A stretch of 64,000 nt of DNA, taken from NCBI RefSeq assembly GCF_000412995.1, contig NZ_KE332512.1, forward strand, positions 2,017,959 to 2,081,958. The letters run 5' to 3'. The translations under genes and the position numbers were made by a program. This document shows, one piece after another, positions 35,103 through 43,447 of the stretch. Source of the DNA: Treponema vincentii F0403 (GTDB lineage Bacteria > Spirochaetota > Spirochaetia > Treponematales > Treponemataceae). The notes below the pieces were generated by a model. The model was not told where the DNA came from. It ran no database searches and saw only the letters and a list, made by a program, of their open reading frames with translations. Each line of letters opens with the position of its first letter. The first letter of the stretch is position 1.

Positions 35103-37351
35103 CAAGCCCGTTTGATAGTGCAAAGTATACAAAGCTATTAAACGGGCTAGAGATAAGTGAGATAAAACTATCAAATCTTACACAGGATAATGAAAAATAC
35201 AGATTAGATAGTGAGTTTTTTGCTAAAAAATTCCTGAACTCATATCTGAAAATAAAGAAAACTAACCATACTGTGCTTGAGAAAGAATTAAAAGTACTGA
35301 CAGATTTTCATTCTAACGGAAGTTATGAAACCATTGCACAAAATTTCAAATTATTAGATGAAAAAGATTATGCTTATATGGTTAGAACAACTGATTTAGA
35401 AACTAATAATTTTTCAGACAATGTGAAATATGTTTCTAAATCAACATATGAATTTTTGTCTAAAAGCAAAGTTTTTGGAGGGGAAGTCTTAATAAATAAA
35501 ATAGGATCTCCGGGTAGAACATATATAATGCCTAAATTAGATATGCCAATATCTTTGGGAATGAATTTATTTCTGCTTAGGTTGAAAGGTGATGTCATAG
35601 ATGAAAATACTTTATACCTATTTTTGAATTCTACAGTAGGGAAAAATATCATTCAGAGAAAAGTAAATGGGACTGTGCCTTTGACGATTGATAAGAAAGC
35701 TATACGGTCTTTATATGTTCCTGTGTTTTCGCATGAATTTAGAAAAAGACTAAATTATTTAATGAGCGACTTAAATAATGCTTCAAAAGAGGCAAATACA
35801 AAATACACCCAAGCCGAAAATCTTCTCATATCGGAACTGGGACTTAAAAATTTCAATCCGTCGAATGAAAAAGTATCTATCAAAACTTTGAAAGAAAGCT
35901 TTTTAAGAACAGGAAGAATTGACAGCGAGTATTACCAGCCTAAATATGAGATATTTGACGAAAAAATAAACAACATAGGCGTTGAAAAATTAGAAAATAT
36001 TTGTAGCTTAATTAACTATGGGACTGTTCCGACAAGTCCATATGTCAAAAATAACAAAAGCATTCCCTACATTAAAGGAATGAATTTAAAAAATTGTTTT
36101 ATTGTAGGAGACTTCGATGAAATAGAAAATACAGAAGACTTGCAGGATAAGTTTTTTACAAAAGAAAACGATATTATCATTTCTCAGATGGGAACTGTTG
36201 GTGATATTGGAGTGGTGACAAAAGAACAAGAAAATTATTTATTCGCTTCATTTACAATTAGAGCAAGGTTAAATGATGAAAGATTTAATCCATATTTTGT
36301 AGGAGCATATATTCAAAATGTAGCAAAAGATTTTTATTTGCACAGAAATATTGCCCAAGCAAGTGTTAGACAAAATACGGATTTACCAACTATAAAAAAT
36401 ATGCCAATTCCACTTGTGAAAAAAGAAGTCCAAGACGAAATCGCAAGCTATATCAAGCAGAGTATGGAGTACTCAAAAAAAGCAAAAGAATTACTTGAAA
36501 TTTCTACAAAAAGTGTTGAAATAGCTATTGACAAAAATGAACAGGCAGCACATAATTTCCTAGCCAGCAGCCAGCAGCCAGCAGCCAGCAGCCAGCAGCC
36601 ACTAATTGTCTACTATAACGAGCAAGCGAGCTACTATATCAACCTTGCAATCTTCAGACTTTATGAAGAAATCGGCTTGTTTGATAATCTGAAATCTGCA
36701 AATTATACTGTTAAAAATCTTAAAGATACATTCGCCGTGAGCGGAAGATTGGATAGCGAATACTATCAAGAAAAATATGACAGGCTATTTGAAAAACTGT
36801 CGGACAACAACTGTGATAAATTATCTAATCTTGTTACAATCAAAAAGTCGATTGAGCCGGGGAGCGAAAGCTATCAGACAAAAGGTACACCATTTATAAG
36901 AGTACAGGATTTAACGAAATTCGGTTTAACTGATACGAATATTTATCTGTCGGAAAACGAATTTAAAGATTGCATCAGACCAAAAAAAGATACGATACTT
37001 TTATCCAAAGACGGGACTGTCGGCATAGCCTACAAGATGAATAAAAGCGAAGATATTATTACATCATCTGCCATACTACACCTTGATGTTAAAGATAAGA
37101 GAGTGCTACCTGATTATCTGGCATTGGTGTTAAATTCCGTAGCGGTAAAAATGCAAGCGGAAAAGGACGCAGGCGGTTCAATTATTAATCATTGGAAAAA
37201 GAGTGAAATAGAAAATGTAATAATTCCGATTATCGCAAAAGAAAAACAGGAGCAAATAAGCAAGCTGCTAATTGAAAGCGAGACTTTACGGAATGAAAGC
37301 AAGTCTATTTTAGAAAAGGCTGTTAAGTCGGTAGAAGCGGCGATTGGATAA
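35099..37351 (+). CDS. Specificity subunit (HsdS-like) with three target-recognition domains
   Basis: The coding frame is open from before the methylase stop: FDSAKYTKLLNGLEISEIKL and RLDSEFFAKKF are HsdS N-terminal sequence. No ATG, GTG or TTG exists in frame until GTG 35273, so translation starts at the near-cognate CTG 35099 (overlapping the TGA as CTGA) or by frameshift at the T6 run. Three units each open with an R(L/I)DSE(Y/F)(Y/F) motif: about 35195, 35915 (RTGRIDSEYYQPKY) and 36745 (VSGRLDSEYYQEKY), giving three TRDs instead of the usual two. Between TRD2 and TRD3 five CCAGCAG heptamers encode ASSQQPAASSQQP; slippage would truncate the protein to two TRDs. Confidence 0.8.
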   Translation: MTSPFDSAKYTKLLNGLEISEIKLSNLTQDNEKYRLDSEFFAKKFLNSYLKIKKTNHTVLEKELKVLTDFHSNGSYETIAQNFKLLDEKDYAYMVRTTDLETNNFSDNVKYVSKSTYEFLSKSKVFGGEVLINKIGSPGRTYIMPKLDMPISLGMNLFLLRLKGDVIDENTLYLFLNSTVGKNIIQRKVNGTVPLTIDKKAIRSLYVPVFSHEFRKRLNYLMSDLNNASKEANTKYTQAENLLISELGLKNFNPSNEKVSIKTLKESFLRTGRIDSEYYQPKYEIFDEKINNIGVEKLENICSLINYGTVPTSPYVKNNKSIPYIKGMNLKNCFIVGDFDEIENTEDLQDKFFTKENDIIISQMGTVGDIGVVTKEQENYLFASFTIRARLNDERFNPYFVGAYIQNVAKDFYLHRNIAQASVRQNTDLPTIKNMPIPLVKKEVQDEIASYIKQSMEYSKKAKELLEISTKSVEIAIDKNEQAAHNFLASSQQPAASSQQPLIVYYNEQASYYINLAIFRLYEEIGLFDNLKSANYTVKNLKDTFAVSGRLDSEYYQEKYDRLFEKLSDNNCDKLSNLVTIKKSIEPGSESYQTKGTPFIRVQDLTKFGLTDTNIYLSENEFKDCIRPKKDTILLSKDGTVGIAYKMNKSEDIITSSAILHLDVKDKRVLPDYLALVLNSVAVKMQAEKDAGGSIINHWKKSEIENVIIPIIAKEKQEQISKLLIESETLRNESKSILEKAVKSVEAAIG
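36564..36598 (+). repeat. In-frame CCAGCAG heptamer array (5 copies)
   Basis: Five perfect CCAGCAG units, with partial units on both sides, inside the specificity gene. Seven is not a multiple of three, so gain or loss of one unit shifts the frame. The other two frames meet TAA within about ten codons (CAC TAA; CTA CTA TAA). Confidence 0.95.
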
Positions 37352-37456
37352 AGAAGCGTATTCTGCTATTACCGCTGACGCTGGACATGATGCAGGTGTA
37401 AAATTCCACGAATTGACTGCAACCGACAACCGGTTACAGTACCGCAATTCTGCTAT

Positions 37457-37866
37457 TCAAACAGTAGAGCCGATTGCAAGGTGTTTTCTCCACGCCGATT
37501 TTTTGATTTGCTCATGATAGAAATAATTGACAACAACAGGCGGTGCATCAAAGGGACGGTTCATACTATCATCATTTGTTACATAGTCATGTCCGATGTC
37601 CGCGGTAAAGGCTTGTAGTTTCGCATCAAGCAGTTCCCAATAACTGCGGTCTCCGTCAACATATATACTTTGATAGAGCGGCAGCAAATCAGGATAGTTC
37701 GTTCCTATGTAGTCCATGATCACCGGTTTATAGCTGCCGCGTAAATTGAGATTTTCAAGCCAGATTAAATGACACTGATTCGATATTTGAGAAGGATTGT
37801 ATAATATCTGCGGTAACTTTTTTGAATGGTGCGGTAAGATAGTGCGGACTGCTTTGGTTAGGGATT
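37457..37866 (-). pseudogene. Radical SAM protein, C-terminal fragment
   Basis: The open frame reads HLIWLENLNLRGSYKPVIMDYI, YPDLLPLYQSIY, DRSYWELLDAKL and ends RPFDAPPVVVNYFYHEQIKKSA, the C-terminal part of SPL-like radical SAM proteins. No iron-sulfur motif is present. It abuts the restriction-modification genes and overlaps the end of the PEBP gene. Confidence 0.6.
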
Positions 37867-38421
37867 ATCCTTAGCACCGAACACACCCGTAAGTGAAGAA
37901 GCTTCGATTGCGTGTCCCTTAATCGCGGCCTTAAGCTCTTTTACGCTGCTGCCCGCCGGAAGACTCAGATTCATATCGAGCGCATAGAGATAAAAAATAT
38001 AGCGGTGCGTACCGAACGGCGGTTGAGGTCCGTTGTAGCCGCTCGTACCCCAGCTCGTTTCGCCTTCAACGGCATCCGGCGGTACATTACCTTCTCCGAT
38101 CGACGTTGTTTGCGGCGGAATGTTCCACAGCGTCCAATGATAAAATCCGCCCGGGAGCGGTGCATCCGGATCGTGCACGATAATCGCAAGGCTCTTTGTA
38201 CCCTCCGGTACACCGTCGATTTCGAGCGGAGGAATGTGATTCGCTCCGAGTTTTGCAAATTCTTGGGGCATTTTTTCGCCGTCGGCAAAAGCCGTGCTTG
38301 TCAACTTCATAGAACCTCCTTCAGTAAGCGGCTTGATTTCGTCTTTACTTGAGCAGCTTCCGCAGGAAATAACAATCAGCGCCGCCATAAATGGCAGCAT
38401 TTTCGTATAGATATGTTTCAT
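37858..38421 (-). CDS. PEBP-family (YbhB/YbcL-like) lipoprotein
   Basis: 187 residues with a signal peptide and cysteines at the lipobox region (ALIVISCGSCSS). The phosphatidylethanolamine-binding-protein fold is marked by LAIIVHDPDAPLPGGFYHWTLWNIP, GTSGYNGPQPPFGTHRYIFYLYALD, with the conserved DPD-P, HW and GP..P..GTHRY motifs. Bacterial members are of uncertain function, possibly binding anions or acting as inhibitors. No clear operon partner. Confidence 0.88.
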   Translation of the reverse strand: MKHIYTKMLPFMAALIVISCGSCSSKDEIKPLTEGGSMKLTSTAFADGEKMPQEFAKLGANHIPPLEIDGVPEGTKSLAIIVHDPDAPLPGGFYHWTLWNIPPQTTSIGEGNVPPDAVEGETSWGTSGYNGPQPPFGTHRYIFYLYALDMNLSLPAGSSVKELKAAIKGHAIEASSLTGVFGAKDNP

Positions 38422-38588
38422 ACCGATATTTTATGACAAAGGCATTTTAAGTCAAGATGCCAAACGGTTGCTTCGGGTACACACATCAGGCTGTTCTTAA
38501 TAGTCTTACACAGTGATGATTGAGGATAAAATACTCATGGATTATGCTACCGTAATCTTGATATTCAATGCCGTTAACATATACCAGA

Positions 38589-38864
38589 TTACACCGTGAT
38601 TTCAATTTGATTATCTTCAATGGCGACAATACAACTTTCATAGTATCCATCTCCGGTTGTCCGCGGCCCGCTTACAACTTCAAAGCCTGCCTTTTTAAGC
38701 CTTTCAGTTAAGGCATCAACCGCATCTTTGCTTCCGACGGAAAACGCAATGTGGATATAGCCTGTACGCGCAAGTGTTTTCTCACAATCCGCTACATGCG
38801 GCTTTTTCATAATTTCCAGCCGTGTACCTTCATCAGCGCTTATTTTAGACAATGCAGATAGCAT
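38589..38864 (-). pseudogene. VOC/glyoxalase-family protein, 5' truncated
   Basis: The open frame gives [51 protein letters not shown] and ends [16 protein letters not shown], the C-terminal beta-alpha-beta-beta-beta unit of a VOC metalloenzyme with the metal ligands (E of RLEI, H of YIHIAF). The N-terminal module is missing; the break lies in a strong hairpin at 38843-38873, which supplies the first codons. Confidence 0.7.
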
Positions 38865-38930
38865 TGTCTAAAAACGCTGCCGAGTTTGCGTTCCGCAAAC
38901 GTCGATCATTGTATGTACGCTATCGCGTAC
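38843..38930. repeat. Three-hairpin array
   Basis: TTTTAGACAATGC-AGATA-GCATTGTCTAAAA (38843-38873, 13-bp stem), GTTTGCG-TTC-CGCAAAC (38884-38900) and GTACGC-TATC-GCGTAC (38915-38930). It interrupts the glyoxalase-like gene. The 482-base gap 38865-39346 also holds an IS5-like fragment, a half copy of the lysR-type element near 39187-39200, and the clpB terminator. Confidence 0.65.
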
Positions 38931-38993
38931 CAATTCAGCATCCTCAAAAAATTGATATTTTGTTCGGCTGCTGAATTTTAAGGAATATAAGCG

Positions 38994-39116
38994 ATGAACA
39001 CTCCAGAATATCAAATCAATGATCGATTATCATTTATGAGATTTTTAGGATTAGGAATAAAAGATAAAGTACCTGATGCAAAAACGATATGGAAATATGG
39101 GTACAATGAAAAATAA
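38994..39116 (+). pseudogene. IS5-family transposase fragment
   Basis: A 40-codon frame reads EYQINDRLSFMRFLGLGIKD then KVPDAKTIW, the conserved N-terminal (DUF772-like) part of IS5-family transposases, and then stops. No catalytic domain or element ends. Confidence 0.75.
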
Positions 39117-39251
39117 ACTAACTAAAAAGATGAGCGAACTTTATTAAAAGAGCGGCCTACCTAAGAAAAAGAGCCTAAAATTCGGGTTTTTAGAGGTGCC
39201 CTTTTAAAACTTTGAAGTATATACACGCCCCTGTAAAAGCCATAGGTGTGT

Positions 39252-39296
39252 AAAAAAGCCGTTTTACGCTGGATTTCTCCAACGCAAAACGGCTTT
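39252..39296 (-). terminator. Terminator of clpB
   Basis: AAGCCGTTTTACG (39256-39268) pairs with CGCAAAACGGCTT (39283-39295) with one mismatch; on the minus strand it is followed by six T. The sequence is nearly the same as the hairpin at 12687-12722. Confidence 0.8.
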
Positions 39297-39346
39297 CTCT
39301 TAATTCATAATTAAGAATTATGCATTCTTAATTATGAATTACCTAC

Positions 39347-41923
39347 CTAGGCTTTAAACGTCAATCCGCCTTTTCCGGCATCTACCGTAATGTCGGTTTT
39401 ACCGGCGAAGGCGCCCGAAAGCAGCTCTTTGGCAAGTTTGTTTTCAAGCTCAGTCTGGATAGCCCGCTTTAAGGGACGTGCACCGTACAAAGGATCGTAG
39501 CCGATATCCGCGAGGAAGTCCTTTGCGGCATCCGTTACAATCAAATGGAGGCGGCGCGCTTCAAGCCGTGCGGAAACAGCCTGTAGCTGAATGTCGACAA
39601 TCTTGCGGATATGCTCTTTGCCGAGCCGTCCGAAGGTTAAAAGCTCGTCGATACGGTTTAAAAACTCAGGGCGGAAATGCTGCTTGAGCAGGTCTTTAAT
39701 CTGCGCGGTCATTTCTTCCGGAGTGTCCGCCGCCAAAATCAGCTCGGAGCCGAGGTTGCTCGTCATAATGATAATCGTGTTGCGGAAGTCGATTACCCTG
39801 CCTTGCCCGTCCGTCAGCCGCCCGTCATCCAGTATCTGCAAGAATACGTTGAACACATCCGGATGCGCTTTTTCTATTTCGTCAAAGAGCACCACGCTGT
39901 ACGGACGGCGGCGCACTGCTTCGGTTAGCTGCCCGCCTTCGTCATAGCCCACGTAGCCGGGCGGCGCTCCGATTAAGCGGCTCACCGAATGCTTTTCCAT
40001 GTATTCGCTCATGTCGATACGGGTAAGCGCCCGGTCATCGTTAAAGAGGAAGTCTGCAAGGGTGCGCGCCAGTTCGGTTTTACCCACGCCGGTGGGGCCG
40101 ATACAAAGGAAGCTGCCGAGCGGGCGGTTCGGGTCGGAAAGACCAGCCCTATTCCGTCTAATGGCATCGGCAACAGCCTGCACCGCCTGATCCTGCCCGA
40201 CAACCCGCTTTTGCAGTACGGATTCAAGGTCGAGGTACTTCTGCTGTTCGCTTGCAAGCATCTTTGCAACGGGGATACCCGTCCACATCGAAACGATTTT
40301 GGCGATATCCTCTTCGGAAACCTCCTCGCGGAGAAGCTGCCCACTGCTGCCTGCTTTTTTGGCAAGCTCCGCAGTAACGGCGGCAATCTTTTTTTCCAGC
40401 TCCGGAATGCGGCCGTATTTCAGCTCGGCAGCCTTATCCAAATTACCGTCGCGCGTAAACTGCGTTTCTTCGCGGCGCAGCTGTTCAAGCTCTTCCTTAT
40501 ACTTCCGCGATTCGTTGATGCGGGTCTTTTCGTTCTGCCACTGTGCCTGCATCACGTTCCGCTTTTCGGTTAAGTCGGACAGCTCCTGTTCCAGCTTTTC
40601 CAACCGCTCCTTTGACGCCGCGTCCGTCTCTTTGGAAAGCGACACCTTTTCGATATTCATCTGGAGAATTTTGCGCTCAACCTGATCAAGTTCAACCGGC
40701 TGGCTTTCGATTTCCATCTTGAGTCTGCTGGCTGCCTCGTCCACAAGGTCGATTGCCTTATCGGGCAAAAAGCGGTTGGTAATATAGCGGTTGGAAAGCA
40801 CCGCCGCCGCGATCAGCGCCTCGTCCTTAATGCGGACGCCGTGATGTACCTCGTACTTTTCCTGCAAGCCGCGCAAAATGGCGATAGTATCCTCTACGTT
40901 CGGTTCAGCGCAGTACACCTGCTGGAAGCGGCGCTCAAGGGCGCTGTCCTTTTCGATATACTTGCGGTACTCGTCCAAGGTGGTAGCCCCGATAGCCCGC
41001 AGCTCACCGCGCGCCAAGGCAGGTTTTAAGAGGTTGGAAGCGTCCATCGCCCCTTCGCTCGCACCGGCGCCGACAAGGGTATGCAGCTCATCGATAAAAA
41101 GGATGATGCTGCCCTCGGCTTTTTGCACCTCGGAGATAACCGACTTGAGCCGCTCTTCAAATTCACCGCGGAACTTAGCGCCGGCAACCAAGGCGCCGAG
41201 GTCAAGCGATAACAAACGCTTACCGCGCAAACTGTCCGGCACATCACCGGACACAATCCGGCGTGCAAGCCCTTCGACAATGGCGGTTTTACCGACACCC
41301 GGCTCACCGATCAATACGGGGTTGTTCTTAGTGCGGCGCGACAGTACCTGCATTACCCGCCGGATTTCTTCATCGCGTCCGATAACGGGATCGATTTTTT
41401 CTTCCCGAGCAAGCTCCGTTAAGTCGCGGCAGTATTTTTCAAGGCTGTTAAACGTCGCTTCGGGGTCTTCGCTGGTAACCCGCTGATTTCCCCGCACCTC
41501 CTTTAAGGCTCTCAGCGCCGCATCGTAGGTAACGCCATGAGAGCGGAGCAGTTCACCCGTTTCATCATCGCTTTTGGTAAGCGCAAGGAGAATATGCTCC
41601 GTAGAAACGTATTCATCCTTTAACGAAGACGCAATCTTTTCCGCCTGAGCGCAGAGCTTGGTTAAAACCGGCGACATATAGACTTGCGCAGAGTCTCCGG
41701 TTACCCGCGGCTTTTTATCCAAAATAGAATCGAGCGAATCGAGGATTTGATCCGTCGATGCGCCGATCTTCTCAATGAGCGGCGGTACAATGCCTTCCTC
41801 TTGATCCAAGAGTTTATAGAGCAGATGTACCGGCTCAATCTGACTGTGATTATCCTGTTCGGCAAGCGAGGCAGCTTCCTGCAATGCCTCACGTGCTTTA
41901 ACTGTGTATTTGTCTATGTTCAT
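39347..41923 (-). CDS. clpB: ATP-dependent disaggregase ClpB
   Basis: 858 residues, normal length. The N-terminal double Clp repeat (residues 1-145) is followed by the first AAA+ domain ([30 protein letters not shown]), a coiled-coil middle domain (~400-530; [25 protein letters not shown]), and the second AAA+ domain ([36 protein letters not shown]). ClpB works with DnaK/DnaJ/GrpE, which are encoded 8-11 kb away, to resolve protein aggregates. No strong ribosome site is seen before ATG 41923. A heptamer repeat array lies in its upstream region. Confidence 0.97.
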   Translation of the reverse strand: MNIDKYTVKAREALQEAASLAEQDNHSQIEPVHLLYKLLDQEEGIVPPLIEKIGASTDQILDSLDSILDKKPRVTGDSAQVYMSPVLTKLCAQAEKIASSLKDEYVSTEHILLALTKSDDETGELLRSHGVTYDAALRALKEVRGNQRVTSEDPEATFNSLEKYCRDLTELAREEKIDPVIGRDEEIRRVMQVLSRRTKNNPVLIGEPGVGKTAIVEGLARRIVSGDVPDSLRGKRLLSLDLGALVAGAKFRGEFEERLKSVISEVQKAEGSIILFIDELHTLVGAGASEGAMDASNLLKPALARGELRAIGATTLDEYRKYIEKDSALERRFQQVYCAEPNVEDTIAILRGLQEKYEVHHGVRIKDEALIAAAVLSNRYITNRFLPDKAIDLVDEAASRLKMEIESQPVELDQVERKILQMNIEKVSLSKETDAASKERLEKLEQELSDLTEKRNVMQAQWQNEKTRINESRKYKEELEQLRREETQFTRDGNLDKAAELKYGRIPELEKKIAAVTAELAKKAGSSGQLLREEVSEEDIAKIVSMWTGIPVAKMLASEQQKYLDLESVLQKRVVGQDQAVQAVADAIRRNRAGLSDPNRPLGSFLCIGPTGVGKTELARTLADFLFNDDRALTRIDMSEYMEKHSVSRLIGAPPGYVGYDEGGQLTEAVRRRPYSVVLFDEIEKAHPDVFNVFLQILDDGRLTDGQGRVIDFRNTIIIMTSNLGSELILAADTPEEMTAQIKDLLKQHFRPEFLNRIDELLTFGRLGKEHIRKIVDIQLQAVSARLEARRLHLIVTDAAKDFLADIGYDPLYGARPLKRAIQTELENKLAKELLSGAFAGKTDITVDAGKGGLTFKA

Positions 41924-41963
41924 ACAATGAATCTACGCACAAAACTGAAAAACGGCAATTCTT

Positions 41964-41997
41964 AATTATGAATTATGAATTATGAATTATGAATTAT
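41964..41997. repeat. AATTATG heptamer array between clpB and trkA
   Basis: Four perfect AATTATG units plus a six-base partial, in the 120-base gap between the divergent clpB and trkA starts. Slippage would alter promoter spacing or position. Confidence 0.9.
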
Positions 41998-42043
41998 CCT
42001 CGCCCCTGTCCATGCCGGTGCTTTTGTGCTAGTATACTTTGCA

Positions 42044-43447
42044 ATGACTGTCATTATTATTGGTGCAGGCGTAACGGGAGTTGAGCTTGCCCGAAGATTG
42101 ATTGCAAAAAAACATAATGTCGTACTTATCGAACAAAATAAAGAAACCGCCCGCCATGCCGCGAACCGGTTGGACTGTACCGTAACGGAGGCGAGCGGTA
42201 ACGACCCCAAGGTTTTAACCGACGCGTATATCCAGCGGGCGGATGCACTGGTTACGCTTACGGACAGCGACGAGCTGAATATGATTATCTGCGGCGTTGC
42301 CGAATCCCTTGCTCCTAAGGTGCTGAAAATCGCCCGTGTCAGAAACGAAAACTATGTCGCGTCGCTGAATACCGGAAAGGAGCGCACGCTGGGTATTGAT
42401 TTTTTGGTGCATCCCGACCAAGAAGCCGCTCTCGCAATTATCAATGCGGTTGAACACGGAGCGGTGAGCGATATTATCGCTTTTGAAGATTCTCCGTATC
42501 AGCTTACCTGTTTTACCATCGGCGCTGGCAGCAAGTTGGATGGGATGACGCTGCAGAATATCCGCAGTGTTACTGCCGATGCTCCCTTTGTCGTTGTTGC
42601 CGTAGAGGATGAAACTAAAACCGTCATCCCTTCAGGCGGTACGATACTCCATGCCGGTATGCGGATTTCGGTGCTGACGCTGCCGAACTATATCGAACGG
42701 TTTTATGCGCTTGCAGGTTTTACGGTTAAACCCATCAAGAAAATTGCCTTGGTGGGTATCGGGAAAGTCGGGAAGCGGGTCGCTGCAAGTCTTATCGAAA
42801 AGCATTCGTTCGGCATGTTTAAACGCCTGTTCGGCCTTCGTACCAAGTCCCGTTGGGAAGTCGCCATTATCGACAAAGACAGCGCCCTTGCAAAACATGC
42901 GGCGGAGGAATATCCGGAAGCGCGTATTTACAGCGGCGATGTTACCGACGAAGCATTTATAGAAGAAATTGCGCTTAATTCCTTCGATCTTGTCATCAAT
43001 GCGACGCAAAACTACGAATTGAACATGATTACCTCTGCGTATCTTAAAACGCTCGGAATCCCCAAAACCATTGCGCTTGTGCAAAGCTCCGTTATGTCGA
43101 ATGTTGCCTATAAAATCGGCGTGGATGTTGCGATTCCGTTAAAAGACGTTACGGTTGACGTTATTATGAGCCATTTGGGCGGCAAGCATCTTACCCGTAT
43201 TCATACGATGGGCGCCGGCGAGCTTGAAATAGTCGAAATCATCATTTCAGAACATTCCGAAGCGGTAGAAAAAAGCCTAAGGGATATTGCGATGCACGGG
43301 GTGTTCCTTGTGCTGCTTATCACGAACGAAACAGGCTGCCGCATTCCCGACGGAAATACCATCCTCGAAGCAGATGATAAACTGGCCGTTATCGTACAGG
43401 TTGCGCAAAGCGACGAAGTTATTAAGTATTTTGCCGGTAAAAAATGA
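42044..43447 (+). CDS. trkA: Trk potassium uptake regulator TrkA
   Basis: 467 residues from ATG 42044 (MTVIIIGAGVTGVELARRLI); GTG 42026 is a less likely start. Two RCK units each have an NAD-binding Rossmann motif (GAGVTGVELA near residue 7; LVGIGKVGKRVAASLI near 233) and a TrkA-C domain (e.g. HTMGAGELEIVEIII). It gates the TrkH channel according to nucleotide state. No ribosome site precedes the ATG, and a TATACT at 42033-42038 sits only 5 bases before it, so the message may be nearly leaderless. Its stop overlaps the trkH start (ATGA). Confidence 0.93.
   Translation: MTVIIIGAGVTGVELARRLIAKKHNVVLIEQNKETARHAANRLDCTVTEASGNDPKVLTDAYIQRADALVTLTDSDELNMIICGVAESLAPKVLKIARVRNENYVASLNTGKERTLGIDFLVHPDQEAALAIINAVEHGAVSDIIAFEDSPYQLTCFTIGAGSKLDGMTLQNIRSVTADAPFVVVAVEDETKTVIPSGGTILHAGMRISVLTLPNYIERFYALAGFTVKPIKKIALVGIGKVGKRVAASLIEKHSFGMFKRLFGLRTKSRWEVAIIDKDSALAKHAAEEYPEARIYSGDVTDEAFIEEIALNSFDLVINATQNYELNMITSAYLKTLGIPKTIALVQSSVMSNVAYKIGVDVAIPLKDVTVDVIMSHLGGKHLTRIHTMGAGELEIVEIIISEHSEAVEKSLRDIAMHGVFLVLLITNETGCRIPDGNTILEADDKLAVIVQVAQSDEVIKYFAGKK

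Noticed and set aside
33090-37351. Complete type I restriction system
   Set aside because: No HsdR motor/nuclease gene is present. The only nuclease-like part is the N-terminal domain of the methylase.
32311-37866. Radical SAM gene split by insertion of the restriction-modification island
   Set aside because: Both fragments are on the minus strand, but the N-terminal piece lies at the lower coordinates. A simple insertion would leave it at the higher side, so rearrangement or two different genes is more likely.
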